A stretch of DNA of 64,000 bases, taken from positions 2,356,001 to 2,420,000 of the forward strand of contig NZ_CP150481.1 in NCBI RefSeq assembly GCF_047922965.1, in the 5' to 3' direction. The position numbers and the translations under genes were made by a program. Source of the DNA: Neptunicella plasticusilytica (lineage in GTDB: Bacteria; Pseudomonadota; Gammaproteobacteria; Enterobacterales; Alteromonadaceae). The notes beneath the pieces were generated by a model, which saw only the letters and a program-made list of their open reading frames with translations, had not been told where the DNA came from and made no database searches. Below are positions 1 through 8,777 of this stretch, piece by piece (the stretch's first letter is position 1; every line of letters starts with the position of its first letter).

Positions 1-609
1 GTGAATCAGGAAGTGCGGGATATCATCTCCAGCTCGGACGGGATCAATTACAACTTCCTTAATCAGTTTGTGCCACCACTAGAAAAAGCCCTGGGCATCC
101 AGGCCAAGCCGGAAAAACACCGTACACACAGTATCCATGAAAAAACCTACGATATCCGTATTGATGCGGTGAACTTTGCGCTGGCCAATGATGATGGCTC
201 CAATCTTAAAGACTATGGCGCAGCAGATATCATTCTGACCGGCGTATCGCGCTCCGGTAAAACTCCCACCAGTTTGTATCTGGCCTTGCAATATGGCATT
301 AAAGCCGCCAACTACCCTTTTACCGAAGATGATATGCAAGATGTGTTAAAACTGCCCGCGGCACTGCGAGCCCATAAACACAAGCTTTTTGGTTTAACCA
401 TTGCCCCGCAGCGCTTGCATCAAATTCGCTCTGAGCGCCGGGCTAACAGCCGTTATGCTTCATTACAGCAATGTATGATGGAGTTAAGGGAAGTGGAAAA
501 CCTGTATCGACGGGAAAAAATCCCTTTTTTGAACAGTACGTCGTTTTCTATTGAAGAGATCTCGGCCAAAATATTAGCCATTACCGGACTGGAACGCCGC
601 AAATACTAG
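1..609 (+). CDS. ppsR: PEP synthase regulatory protein PpsR (kinase/pyrophosphorylase), 5' end missing
   Basis: Bifunctional ADP-dependent kinase and phosphate-dependent pyrophosphorylase that inactivates and reactivates phosphoenolpyruvate synthase in the cytoplasm. The visible 202 residues carry the family's nucleotide-binding loop GVSRSGKT (residues 81-88), followed by the conserved TPTSLYLA stretch and a C-terminal region with the conserved NSTSFSIEEIS segment. Family members are about 270-280 residues, so roughly 70 N-terminal residues lie upstream of the window. The GTG at base 1 is therefore probably an internal valine codon, not the start. The stop codon precedes the DUF2461 gene by 14 bases, so the two may be cotranscribed. 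The target gene ppsA is not in the window. Family assignment is secure; the true start cannot be seen. Confidence 0.93.
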   Translation: MNQEVRDIISSSDGINYNFLNQFVPPLEKALGIQAKPEKHRTHSIHEKTYDIRIDAVNFALANDDGSNLKDYGAADIILTGVSRSGKTPTSLYLALQYGIKAANYPFTEDDMQDVLKLPAALRAHKHKLFGLTIAPQRLHQIRSERRANSRYASLQQCMMELREVENLYRREKIPFLNSTSFSIEEISAKILAITGLERRKY

Positions 610-623
610 AACCTGAGGACCTT

Positions 624-1307
624 ATGCCACAACATTTCACACCAGAGTTAATGCATTTTTTACAAGCACTACGTAATAACAACGACAAAGGCTGGTTTCA
701 TGAGCATAAACAGGATTACGAAGCGCTGGTGCGCACCCCTGCGCTAAATTTTATTCAGGAAATGGACAACTGGATCAAGATGATCTCGCCACATTACGAA
801 GCCAATGCCAAGAAAATGGGCGGCTCGCTGATGCGTGTATACCGGGACGTGCGCTTTTCTAACGACAAATCTCCGTACAAGACCAATGTGGGGATCCAGT
901 TTCGCCATGAAGTGGGTAAAGATGTGCATGCCCCCGGGTTTTATATGCATATTGAACCGGGTAATGTCTTTTTGGGTGTGGGTTCCTGGCATCCTGCCTC
1001 GGACGAGCTTAAAGCTTACCGGGATCATATCGTCGCTAAACCCGGCCCTTATCAGGATGCCATCGAGCATCCGCCTTTTACCGAGATATATCAAATGAGT
1101 GGCAGTTCGTTATCCCGCCCTCCCCGAGGTTTTGATAGTGACCACCCGCTGATTGACGAACTGAAACGCAAGGATTTTATTGCCCTGACGCCTATAGACG
1201 AATCCCTGTTATATCAGGACGATTTGGCCGAACAGGTAGCGCGTATTTTTGGTCGTGCCCAGCCCTTGCAACGGTTTTTATGCGAAGCATTGGGACTACG
1301 CTTTTAA
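624..1307 (+). CDS. DUF2461 / TIGR02453 family protein
   Basis: Conserved 227-residue cytoplasmic protein of the DUF2461 (TIGR02453) family. Its biochemical function is not established. Typical family features are visible: an N-terminal LRNNNDKGWFHEHK segment (residues 16-29), the central RVYRDVRFSNDKSPYKTN block, and a following GFYMHIEPG segment. There is no signal peptide or membrane segment. The length matches the family. The start codon is preceded by a GAGGACC ribosome-binding site. It follows ppsR closely and is probably read from the same transcript, which ends at the hairpin just downstream. No function is inferred from the neighbour. Confidence 0.85.
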   Translation: MPQHFTPELMHFLQALRNNNDKGWFHEHKQDYEALVRTPALNFIQEMDNWIKMISPHYEANAKKMGGSLMRVYRDVRFSNDKSPYKTNVGIQFRHEVGKDVHAPGFYMHIEPGNVFLGVGSWHPASDELKAYRDHIVAKPGPYQDAIEHPPFTEIYQMSGSSLSRPPRGFDSDHPLIDELKRKDFIALTPIDESLLYQDDLAEQVARIFGRAQPLQRFLCEALGLRF

Positions 1308-1326
1308 CCTGTAATATAGCGAATAA

Positions 1327-1354
1327 AAAAATGGCCTCAAACGAGGCCATTTTT
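1327..1354. terminator. Bidirectional intrinsic terminator
   Basis: A perfect 12-bp inverted repeat (AAAAATGGCCTC, loop AAAC, GAGGCCATTTTT) lies between the converging DUF2461 and DAHP synthase genes. The A-tract on one side and the T-tract on the other let it terminate transcription in both directions. Confidence 0.9.
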
Positions 1355-1372
1355 ATAATATAAATCAGATAG

Positions 1373-2713
1373 TTACGATTTAAGATGATCAGCCACTAAA
1401 AAGGCCAGTTCCAGCACCTGATCGGCGTTTAAACGCGGATCACACTGGGTTTGGTAACATTCGGCCAAATCGGCATCACTGATTTTATACGCGCCGCCGG
1501 TACATTCGGTGACGTGCTGGCCGGTCATTTCCAGATGGATACCACCCGCATGAGTACCTTCAGCGCGATGAACCTGGAAGAACTGCTGAATTTCACGCAA
1601 GATATCATCAAAATTACGGGTTTTATAACCGCTGGAAGCCTTGATGGTATTGCCATGCATCGGATCAGAACTCCACACCACGTGGCGGCCTTCCTGTTTT
1701 ACCCGCTGTAGCAAACGTGGCAAGTTTTCAGCCAGGTTATCAGCGCCCATACGCGTGATCAAAGTCAAACGACCGGCTTTGTTATCCGGATTGAGCGCAT
1801 CAATCAGCTCAATCAGCTCATCTTCCTGCATGGTTGGGCCGACTTTAACCCCGATTGGATTATTGATACCGCGGAAAAATTCCACATGAGCATGATCCAG
1901 TTGCCGGGTACGCTCGCCAATCCACAACATATGCGCAGAACAGTTGTACCAGTCACCAGTCATGGTATCGCGACGGGTCAAGGCCTGTTCGTAATTGAGC
2001 AGCAAAGCTTCATGGGAGGTAAACAGCGTGGTCTCGCGAATTGCCTTGTGCGTATCAGAATTGATGCCGACCACCGACATAAACTCCAGCGCATCATGCA
2101 GATTGTTGGCCATGGTCTGGTAGCGTTCTTTGAGCGGATTGTTTTCCACAAACGCCATATTCCATCGATTTACCTCATGCAAATCCGCCAAACCGCCCTG
2201 CGCAAAAGCGCGTAACAGGTTTAATGTTGAAGACGCGCGGTGATAGGCTTCCACCATACGCTGCGGATCTGGACGGCGTGCGGCCTCGGTAAACTCAAAA
2301 CTGTTAATAATATCGCCACGGTAGCTGGGTAGAGAAACACCATCAATGGTTTCAAAATCACCGGAGCGCGGTTTAGCATATTGGCCGGCCATACGAGCCA
2401 CTTTGGTGACCGGACATTTGCCCGCGTAAGTCAACACCACCGCCATTTGCAGAATAACCTTGAAGGTATCGCGAATTTTGGGTGCGTTAAATTCATCAAA
2501 GGATTCAGCGCAATCACCACCTTGCAGTAAAAACCCCTTGCCTTGGGACACATCGGCTAACTGACTAAACAACTGGCGAGCTTCAGCGGCAAATACAACG
2601 GGAGGATAACTATGCAGACGTTGCTCAACTTCTTGCAGTTGTTGCACATCGTCATATTGGGGTTGTTGTAATATTGGCTTTTGACGCCAACTATCAGGTT
2701 GCCATTGACTCAC
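1373..2713 (-). CDS. Class II 3-deoxy-7-phosphoheptulonate synthase (DAHP synthase)
   Basis: Condenses phosphoenolpyruvate and erythrose 4-phosphate to DAHP, the first step of the shikimate pathway. The 446-residue length and sequence are those of the class II (plant/actinobacterial-type) enzyme, not the shorter E. coli AroFGH type. Visible motifs are GGDCAE (residues 65-70, with the metal-ligand cysteine of the family), RMAGQYAKPRS (about 107-117, active-site basic residues) and the C-terminal GGIHLEMTGQHVTEC segment, which supplies metal-binding His and Glu residues. It is transcribed alone, with a terminator at its 3' end. No leader peptide or attenuator is evident in the 89 bases before the start. 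Class II enzymes occur in several gammaproteobacteria; whether it is the only DAHP synthase of this organism cannot be judged here. Confidence 0.95.
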   Translation of the reverse strand: MSQWQPDSWRQKPILQQPQYDDVQQLQEVEQRLHSYPPVVFAAEARQLFSQLADVSQGKGFLLQGGDCAESFDEFNAPKIRDTFKVILQMAVVLTYAGKCPVTKVARMAGQYAKPRSGDFETIDGVSLPSYRGDIINSFEFTEAARRPDPQRMVEAYHRASSTLNLLRAFAQGGLADLHEVNRWNMAFVENNPLKERYQTMANNLHDALEFMSVVGINSDTHKAIRETTLFTSHEALLLNYEQALTRRDTMTGDWYNCSAHMLWIGERTRQLDHAHVEFFRGINNPIGVKVGPTMQEDELIELIDALNPDNKAGRLTLITRMGADNLAENLPRLLQRVKQEGRHVVWSSDPMHGNTIKASSGYKTRNFDDILREIQQFFQVHRAEGTHAGGIHLEMTGQHVTECTGGAYKISDADLAECYQTQCDPRLNADQVLELAFLVADHLKS

Positions 2714-2802
2714 TATTGTTCCTTTAGTCTGTTAGTGTTTGCACAAAAGAGTAGCCCTGTTTATTCATAGGGCAATATTCGGGAGCCAGAAAGATACGGA
2801 GG

Positions 2803-3558
2803 TTAGCGGTCTTTTTCAACTGTTTGAAAAATCTTTTTACCTTCTAACGTAGTATGAATCGCAATAAGACAGCCAAAGGCATTTGAAAGCGCTTCAGGCT
2901 GCATCACTGCTGAAGTTTGACCGAACTCCTGCAATTGGCCACTTTTTAGCAAGCCGACCTTGTCTGCATAGCGGTAACAAAGATTGAGATCATGGTTGCT
3001 GATCACCACCTTGTTGCCTTTATCTGCAATATCAGCCAGCAATTGCATCAGTAGCGACTGGTGGCGAAGATCCAGTCCTTGCAAAGGTTCATCCAGCAAT
3101 ATCAATCCTTCACCGGCCAATATGGCTGGCCAGACTTGCAGTAACGCGCGGCTAATCTGTACCCGGCGCAATTCGCCACCAGAGAGTTGCTGCATCGATT
3201 TGTCCAGAAACGGGGCGATTTCCAGCGCGTTATCCAAAGGCTCGGGAATGGTCGCCAGATCCGGTATAAAAAACTGCAACGCTTCACGCACCTTTACCGC
3301 AAAAGCGGGATATTCGCTTTGCTCCTGCAAGGTTCTAAAATTGGCCAACTCTGCCAGACTAAAGTCAGCCCAATTACGTCCGGCATAGCGGATCTGCCCT
3401 GAAGATACGGGTAACAAGCCTGCCAACACCTGCAACAATGACGATTTACCGGCGCCGTTAGGGCCAATAAGATGGAGCAACTCTGCCGGTTGAACTTGCA
3501 AACTGATACCAGTGAGTCGTTTGTCCAGACTGACCTGTTGAATACTTAACCCACTCAT
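2803..3558 (-). CDS. btuD: Vitamin B12 ABC transporter ATP-binding protein BtuD
   Basis: ATPase subunit that powers cobalamin import across the inner membrane with BtuC. The 251-residue protein has Walker A GPNGAGKS (32-39), the signature LSGGELRR, Walker B LILLDEP and the switch-histidine segment SNHDLN, in the normal order. The N-terminal EILHL(I/V)GPNGAGKS-like context and the overall length resemble E. coli BtuD. Its start overlaps the stop of the permease gene by 4 bases (translational coupling). It is the last gene of a three-gene leftward operon: LMW phosphatase, btuC, btuD. The periplasmic binding protein BtuF and the receptor BtuB are not nearby. A related iron-siderophore or haem substrate is the main alternative, since the FecCD/BtuCD families are close. 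Confidence 0.85.
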   Translation of the reverse strand: MSGLSIQQVSLDKRLTGISLQVQPAELLHLIGPNGAGKSSLLQVLAGLLPVSSGQIRYAGRNWADFSLAELANFRTLQEQSEYPAFAVKVREALQFFIPDLATIPEPLDNALEIAPFLDKSMQQLSGGELRRVQISRALLQVWPAILAGEGLILLDEPLQGLDLRHQSLLMQLLADIADKGNKVVISNHDLNLCYRYADKVGLLKSGQLQEFGQTSAVMQPEALSNAFGCLIAIHTTLEGKKIFQTVEKDR

Positions 3559-4538
3559 CTTGCCTGCCTGCCAATGCGGCTCATCGAATACAGAAAAACC
3601 GGACCGCCCAAGGTCGCAGTTAACATACTGACCGGCACCGCGATACCGCCAAAACTTTTTGACAGGATCACCACTAGCATCAATAACAAGGCACCACCTA
3701 ATGCCGAAGCTGGAATAATAAAACGGTTATCGTGTCCGCAGAAATTGCGCAATAAATGCGGAACCAGCAAGCCGACAAATGCGATGGAGCCAGCCAGAGA
3801 TACTGCAATGCCCACCAACAAAGCACTGCTAAGCAATATACGGCGATTAAAACGACTAACATCCAACCCGGCCAGGCGGGCACTGACATGACCAAAATAC
3901 AGCCAGTTCAAGCGTTTGCTCTGGACAAAACTGTCAATCACCAACAATAGTACCAACGGGGCGCTCACACTGATCAGTCGCAGATCAGTTTGCATCAGGC
4001 TGCCCATTAACCAGAAGGTCAAATTGCGCAATGCCTGGGCATCAGAAAAAAAATATAGCCAGGCAATAATGGCCCCCGCAATAGTCGAGACACCAATACC
4101 GGCTAAAATCACCGAGCTGCCATTTAAACTGGCCATACGTCGTGCCAGCATATAGATCAATAGCGTCGAGAGTAATGCACCAATAAAACAAAATAGCGGC
4201 AATCCATACTGCATCCCGGTCCAGCCCCATACGCCACCGGCCAGCAGATAAATAGCGGCAAACAAGCTGGCGCCACTGCTGATGCCGATAATGCCCGGAT
4301 CCGCCAGCGGGTTACGTAATAATACCTGCAATAATGCCGAGCTAACCGATAATGCCGCCCCTACCGACATCGCCGTCAGCATCATCGGCAAACGAATATG
4401 GAGCATGATTTGCTGGTCAACGACGGAATCAAAGGGCGAAGACAGACCGCTAAATAACACAATCAGACTGCAAACTAGCAATGCTAGGGCGAGACACACC
4501 AGCCACAGATTCTGGCTGCGACGACTGGAATTTATCAC
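3555..4538 (-). CDS. btuC: Vitamin B12 ABC transporter permease BtuC
   Basis: FecCD/BtuC-family inner-membrane permease of 327 residues with about ten hydrophobic segments. Hallmarks include the IRLPM block near the N-terminus, QVLLRNPLADPGIIGISSGA (the NPLA-P-G-IGS/VSG family motif), and the C-terminal SIAFVGLLVPHLLR segment, the cytoplasmic coupling-helix region contacting BtuD. It overlaps the upstream phosphatase gene and the downstream btuD by 4 bases each, so the three are probably translated as a coupled unit. Substrate is assigned by similarity to BtuC and by the BtuD partner; an Fe-siderophore role cannot be excluded. Confidence 0.85.
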   Translation of the reverse strand: MINSSRRSQNLWLVCLALALLVCSLIVLFSGLSSPFDSVVDQQIMLHIRLPMMLTAMSVGAALSVSSALLQVLLRNPLADPGIIGISSGASLFAAIYLLAGGVWGWTGMQYGLPLFCFIGALLSTLLIYMLARRMASLNGSSVILAGIGVSTIAGAIIAWLYFFSDAQALRNLTFWLMGSLMQTDLRLISVSAPLVLLLVIDSFVQSKRLNWLYFGHVSARLAGLDVSRFNRRILLSSALLVGIAVSLAGSIAFVGLLVPHLLRNFCGHDNRFIIPASALGGALLLMLVVILSKSFGGIAVPVSMLTATLGGPVFLYSMSRIGRQAR

Positions 4539-5008
4539 CGGGATTCTGCTTTGATATGCTCCAGCAACCCGTCGGCAGCGTCTTCAATTAAATCCAGCAC
4601 GTACTCAAATCCCTTGGCGCCGCCATAATAAGGATCGGGTACGGCTTCTTCGTCACAGTCGCTAAAGGACAAAAACATTTTGATTTTATGTCGATATATC
4701 TCGGGACAGGCGTCGGTGAGTTCGGCAAAGTTGGCATGATCCATCGCCAGGATCAGATCAAATTTTTCAAAATCTTCTGCCACAACCCGTCGGGCAAACA
4801 AACCGTCGAAATTGTAACCCCTTGTCATACCGGCTGAAACGGCTCTTTCATCCGGTTTGGCATTTTTATGGAAGCCTTGTGTACCTGCACAATCTGTGGT
4901 GATGCTAAGTCCTTCAGCTTTGGCCTTGTGGCGGAATACCGCATGAGCAGAGGGTGATCGACAGATATTGCCTAAACAGACAAACAGGATGGCAGGGTAA
5001 TGACGCAT
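4535..5008 (-). CDS. Low-molecular-weight protein-tyrosine phosphatase
   Basis: Cytoplasmic phosphotyrosine phosphatase of 157 residues. The catalytic P-loop is intact near the N-terminus as CLGNICRS, with nucleophile Cys11 and phosphate-binding Arg17. The general-acid aspartate is in the C-terminal DPYYGG motif. Length and layout are typical of the family. Unlike Wzb-type members it is not beside a tyrosine kinase or capsule locus. Instead it is the first gene of a leftward operon and overlaps btuC by 4 bases. No functional link between it and cobalamin transport is known to me. The start codon follows a 96-base gap after the LysR gene, which probably holds its promoter. Confidence 0.9.
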   Translation of the reverse strand: MRHYPAILFVCLGNICRSPSAHAVFRHKAKAEGLSITTDCAGTQGFHKNAKPDERAVSAGMTRGYNFDGLFARRVVAEDFEKFDLILAMDHANFAELTDACPEIYRHKIKMFLSFSDCDEEAVPDPYYGGAKGFEYVLDLIEDAADGLLEHIKAESR

Positions 5009-5104
5009 AATATTGTTTTACCAGATCAAAAAAAGTTTGAACAGACCGCCTATACTACCCAGCCGTGGATGGCTTTAAAAGTAAATGTTGTGTCATAAAA
5101 GGGT

Positions 5105-6010
5105 TTAGATAATTTGGTAGGTTTGAGTCCATTCGATCACAAAATCAATAAAAACCCTTAAACGTGCCGATACCGTTTCCCGGTCACGATATAAAAGATA
5201 AACCGGGCGCTGTTGTCCCATCCAGTCAGGCAGAACGGCTTGCAGTTCCGCTGTATCATCCTGGGTTGCGCGAAAATAGTAATTAGGCACCAGTCCAATA
5301 CCTAACTGCGCTGCGATAGCATCAATAGCCAAATGAAAATCATTGGTACGGAAACGGCTTTGCGGATTTAGTCCCACCACTTCGCCGCTATGCCGATGTT
5401 TAAGATCCCAGACGGTGACAGGTTCAGCCACAATCAGCTTTTTATCAGTCAAATCATGCGGATGAAGAATATCTCCCACCTGTTGCAAATACGATTTTGA
5501 AGCACATAACCCCATGTGAGTGGTCCACACATGTCTGGCTATCCAGTTGGGTTCCTGAGGTTCGCCAACCCGAAAAGCCGCATCAAACTGCTGCTCAACC
5601 AGATTTTCATAATGATTGGATAGCACCAGTTCCAGATGGATCTGTGGATAACGTTTGGCAAAATCGAAAAAGCAGCCGCTTAACCAGCGTTGACTCAGGC
5701 TAATCGGCGCGGTTATTTTCAAGCGCCCGCATAATTTATGTTGGTTAGTTTCCAGTGTTTCAGCAATTGAATGCAGGTCATTCAATAACGGGCTGCACTG
5801 GGTATAATAATTCTTGCCCATTTCAGTCAGTGAAAAATGGTGCGCACTGCGCTCGAGCAAACGCCCCCCCAGAGCCATTTCCAACGATTTTAAGCGGCGG
5901 CTCAGCGTCGCCGGAGCCATTCCGGTTGCGCTCGCAGTAGCATTAATCCCCTTGTATTGCACCACCAGTTGAAACAGGTGCATATCATCCAGCGAAAATT
6001 TTGATTTCAT
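5105..6010 (-). CDS. LysR-family transcriptional regulator
   Basis: DNA-binding regulator of 301 residues. The N-terminal winged helix-turn-helix spans about residues 5-65 (FQLVVQYKGINATASATGMAPATLSRRLKSLE), and the rest is a periplasmic-binding-protein-like effector domain starting around residue 92 (GRLKITAPISLSQRWL). It resembles the subgroup of LysR proteins that controls an adjacent divergent gene. It is transcribed divergently from the EamA exporter gene, so that exporter is the likely target. The intergenic region and its own start codon carry repeated GAAAT-containing dyads that could be its operator. The effector is unknown. Confidence 0.9.
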   Translation of the reverse strand: MKSKFSLDDMHLFQLVVQYKGINATASATGMAPATLSRRLKSLEMALGGRLLERSAHHFSLTEMGKNYYTQCSPLLNDLHSIAETLETNQHKLCGRLKITAPISLSQRWLSGCFFDFAKRYPQIHLELVLSNHYENLVEQQFDAAFRVGEPQEPNWIARHVWTTHMGLCASKSYLQQVGDILHPHDLTDKKLIVAEPVTVWDLKHRHSGEVVGLNPQSRFRTNDFHLAIDAIAAQLGIGLVPNYYFRATQDDTAELQAVLPDWMGQQRPVYLLYRDRETVSARLRVFIDFVIEWTQTYQII

Positions 6011-6084
6011 ATTTGAAATTAATCACTCCATTTTTAGCTATTTAAAAGCATAATCGAAATCAATATATTCTCCAATATCGAAAT
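6004..6084. promoter_or_regulatory. Candidate LysR operator region between regulator and exporter genes
   Basis: A dyad ATTTCA-TATT-TGAAAT (6004-6019) overlaps the start codon of the LysR gene. Two direct copies of ATCGAAAT (6053-6060 and 6077-6084) lie 24 bases apart, start to start, in the same divergent region. Repeated half-sites on one face of the helix are typical of LysR-controlled divergent promoters. The assignment is by position and repetition only. Confidence 0.4.
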
Positions 6085-6117
6085 TTGTCATCGTCATCAC
6101 AAGGGTTATCAGACAAC

Positions 6118-7023
6118 ATGAACAAATCTGCTTACATATGGCCGCTGGTCATCCTCAGTACCTTTTTTTGGGGCAGTAATTTCAATGCCGGTCAGGCTAT
6201 AGCGGATTCAGTCACACCGCTGACCGCCGCAGCCGAGCGATTCTTTATAGCCATGTTGATATTTTTGCTGTTCAGGTTAATCAAAGGTCAATCAGAATCA
6301 TCTTTGCAATGGCGTGACGCGTGGATATTGGTGCCACTTGGCATTATTGGTGTGTTTGGATTCAACTTCGCATTTTTTACCGCTTTGCATACCACGCAGG
6401 CACTTAATGCGGCGTTGATTATGGCGCTATCACCGATGGTTTCAATGCTGCTGGCGGTATGGCTACTCAATGCACGGATGATGCGATACCAATTACTTGG
6501 CATGCTCATCGCGTTTGTAGGTGTGAGTCTGGTGATCACCGGCGGCAATTTTGCTTTGCTGCATGTGGCCATAGGTGATCTGTGGATGCTGGTCGCCTGT
6601 TTGGCCTGGAGTTTATACAGTGTCGGTTCCAAACGTTATGCATCACACATACCTTCGTTGCAATTTGCCCGCTGGACCGTATCTATCGGCGCAGTGGCGC
6701 TGATTGTGGTCGCCTTTATCACTGACACGCCCTATAGCAGCATACAACAACTGTCGCTGCAGACTCACAGCATTCTGTTCTATATGGCCTTGTGTGGTTC
6801 GGTCTTGGCGTATATTTTCTGGCTAAGGGGAATTCAGGTTTTAGGGCCGGATCGCTCGGCAATCGCCTTTAATCTGGTACCGGTTTTTACCCTGCTGATC
6901 AGTGTCACGCTGGGCGTGGTACCAGATAAGATGCAAATAATGGGACTGTTATTGGTGTTATCCGGCATGCTGGTTTTCAGCGGATGGCGGCCACGCCGGG
7001 CCAAACAAGTTTGCCCCGGCTAG
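6118..7023 (+). CDS. EamA/DMT-family exporter
   Basis: Inner-membrane transporter of the drug/metabolite transporter superfamily. It has about ten hydrophobic segments arranged as two EamA repeats (roughly residues 10-140 and 155-295). The first repeat begins with the family-typical FFWGSNFNAG, and the second contains LAWSLYSVGSKR. Substrate is not predictable; relatives export amino acids, purines or toxic metabolites. I place the start at the ATG at 6118, which has an AAGGG sequence upstream, rather than an in-frame TTG at 6085. It is divergent from the LysR gene, its likely regulator. Length (301 residues) is normal. Confidence 0.88.
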   Translation: MNKSAYIWPLVILSTFFWGSNFNAGQAIADSVTPLTAAAERFFIAMLIFLLFRLIKGQSESSLQWRDAWILVPLGIIGVFGFNFAFFTALHTTQALNAALIMALSPMVSMLLAVWLLNARMMRYQLLGMLIAFVGVSLVITGGNFALLHVAIGDLWMLVACLAWSLYSVGSKRYASHIPSLQFARWTVSIGAVALIVVAFITDTPYSSIQQLSLQTHSILFYMALCGSVLAYIFWLRGIQVLGPDRSAIAFNLVPVFTLLISVTLGVVPDKMQIMGLLLVLSGMLVFSGWRPRRAKQVCPG

Positions 7024-7032
7024 CTTTACCTA

Positions 7033-7905
7033 TTAGCTTTGACGTAACGCATCAATACGTTTCTGCAACGGTGGATGACTTAAAAATAGCTCGCTGAAAC
7101 TGCGTTTGCCCCTGATGCCAAACGCCATTAAGCTGCCATCCAGATGCGATTCCTGACTCAGTTTCAGTCGCTGTAGTGCCGCGATCATTTTATTGCGGCC
7201 CACTAACCTGGCAGATCCGGCATCAGCGCGAAACTCTCGATGACGACTAAAGGCCATAACGATAATACTGGCCAGTAAACCGAATACCATTTCCAGCACA
7301 AACACCACCGCCATATAAGAAAACATTCCCAAGCCGCCGGATTGTCGGTTATTTCCCCGTAAAGCATTATCAATCAGGTGAGCAATCACCCTGGCCATAA
7401 AAATGACAAAGGTATTCACCACCCCCTGTAACAGGGTCATGGTGACCATGTCGCCGTTAGCGATATGGCTGATTTCATGCGCCAGCACCGCTTCCACTTC
7501 ATCCTTGTCCATGCTTTCCAACAACCCTGTCGATACCGCGACCAACGCGTTGTTGCGATTAGCTCCGGTAGCAAAGGCGTTCATATCTACGGAACGATAC
7601 ATTGCCACTTCTGGCATACCAATATTCGCTTGTTTAGCCAACCGCTGTACGGTTGACACCAGCCAGCGTTCCGTTTCACCCACAGGTTGGCTGATTACCT
7701 TGGCGGACACTGCCCGCTTAGCCAACCATTTAGACATTAGTAAGGAAATAAAGGCCCCACCAAAACCGAAAATACTGGCAAATACCAGTAATCCGCCCAT
7801 TCCCTCGGGATTAATATCCATGGCCGCAAAAACGATATTCATTACCACAGACAACACCAGCACAACGGCCAGATTTGTCGCTAAAAACAACAACACACGC
7901 TTCAT
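7033..7905 (-). CDS. htpX: Membrane zinc metalloprotease HtpX
   Basis: Inner-membrane M48 endopeptidase involved in quality control of damaged membrane proteins, cooperating with FtsH in E. coli. The 290-residue length is close to the usual 290-295. The catalytic zinc motif is HEISH (His143, Glu144, His147) and the third ligand lies in the downstream EFRADAGSA segment. Two N-terminal hydrophobic segments (about 4-30 and 38-58) and two central ones (about 155-175 and 190-215) give the usual topology. It is monocistronic and converges with the EamA gene over a 9-base gap. No clear heat-shock promoter could be recognised upstream. Confidence 0.95.
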   Translation of the reverse strand: MKRVLLFLATNLAVVLVLSVVMNIVFAAMDINPEGMGGLLVFASIFGFGGAFISLLMSKWLAKRAVSAKVISQPVGETERWLVSTVQRLAKQANIGMPEVAMYRSVDMNAFATGANRNNALVAVSTGLLESMDKDEVEAVLAHEISHIANGDMVTMTLLQGVVNTFVIFMARVIAHLIDNALRGNNRQSGGLGMFSYMAVVFVLEMVFGLLASIIVMAFSRHREFRADAGSARLVGRNKMIAALQRLKLSQESHLDGSLMAFGIRGKRSFSELFLSHPPLQKRIDALRQS

Positions 7906-8005
7906 ACATTCCTCATGGAAACAGGCTTTAACTACGTATCAATATGTAGTGCTTAAGATTTCATTATTCAAGAGACTAAAGTGTCAGCAAATATTTCATC
8001 GCCAA

Positions 8006-8014
8006 TGGTATAAT
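8006..8014 (+). promoter_or_regulatory. Extended -10 promoter element of pepE
   Basis: TGGTATAAT is a consensus extended -10 (TGnTATAAT). It lies 34 bases before the pepE start codon, consistent with a short leader. No strong -35 is visible, as expected for extended -10 promoters. Confidence 0.6.
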
Positions 8015-8048
8015 AGAGACCAAAAACTAATGTGGATCAGGAATCACA

Positions 8049-8741
8049 ATGAATTTGTTGCTATTAAGTAGTTCCAGACAGGAGCAAGGCGCTTACCTTG
8101 AACATGCGCAAGCTATGCTCAACGAACATTTGCAAGATGTATCTGAATTACTGTTTATTCCTTTCGCTGGTGTTACTGTTGACTGGGATAGTTATACGAA
8201 AATGGTTCAACAGGCTTTGCCACAATTTAATGTGACCGGTATCCACCAAACAACCAATGCCCGTCAAGCGCTGGAAAATGCCCAGGCCATTGTGGTAGGC
8301 GGTGGCAATACCTTCAATTTACTCTACCAGCTATATAAACAGGATCTGCTTAACGGTATCCACAGAAAGGTTTCCGCAGGCACGCCCTACGTTGGCTGGA
8401 GCGCAGGTTCCAATATTGCCGGCAACAGTATCCGTACCACTAATGATATGCCGATTATTGAACCACCCTCATTTGACGCATTGCAGTTGGTGCCTTTCCA
8501 GATAAATCCCCATTACACCGACTATCAGCCGCCTGGACACAACGGTGAAACCCGGGCCCAGCGACTGGCAGAATTTATGGTACTCAATCCAACCATGCCT
8601 GTCCTGGCTATACGCGAAGGCAGCGCATTAAAAAGACAGGGAAACCGGCTAACACTGCTGGGTGACAAAAAAGGACTGGTATTTGTTGCAGGCGACCAAA
8701 TGAATATTGAACCGCACCAGGATCTTTCCGACTATCTGTAA
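8049..8741 (+). CDS. pepE: Alpha-aspartyl dipeptidase (dipeptidase E)
   Basis: Cytoplasmic serine peptidase of family S51 that hydrolyses dipeptides with N-terminal aspartate. The 230-residue length is close to E. coli PepE (229). The glycine-rich IVVGGGNTFNLLYQLY segment (81-96) and the nucleophile motif GWSAGSN (Ser118) are intact. The catalytic His is probably in the NPHYTDY segment that follows. It has its own promoter and converges with the biotin operon, whose last gene ends 36 bases downstream. Confidence 0.93.
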   Translation: MNLLLLSSSRQEQGAYLEHAQAMLNEHLQDVSELLFIPFAGVTVDWDSYTKMVQQALPQFNVTGIHQTTNARQALENAQAIVVGGGNTFNLLYQLYKQDLLNGIHRKVSAGTPYVGWSAGSNIAGNSIRTTNDMPIIEPPSFDALQLVPFQINPHYTDYQPPGHNGETRAQRLAEFMVLNPTMPVLAIREGSALKRQGNRLTLLGDKKGLVFVAGDQMNIEPHQDLSDYL

Positions 8742-8777
8742 TTATTCGTTGCTGCAGCAGTTGTTGTAAAAGTCACT

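Noticed and set aside
5009..5104. Possible cobalamin riboswitch before the LMW phosphatase-btuC-btuD operon
   Set aside because: The gap is 96 bases, too short for the element of about 200 bases, and no B12-box-like sequence was seen.
7403..8071. Long plus-strand reading frame of 222 codons opposite htpX
   Set aside because: It is antisense to a clear htpX gene over most of its length, has no domain-like sequence and low-complexity composition, and arises from the codon pattern of the opposite strand.
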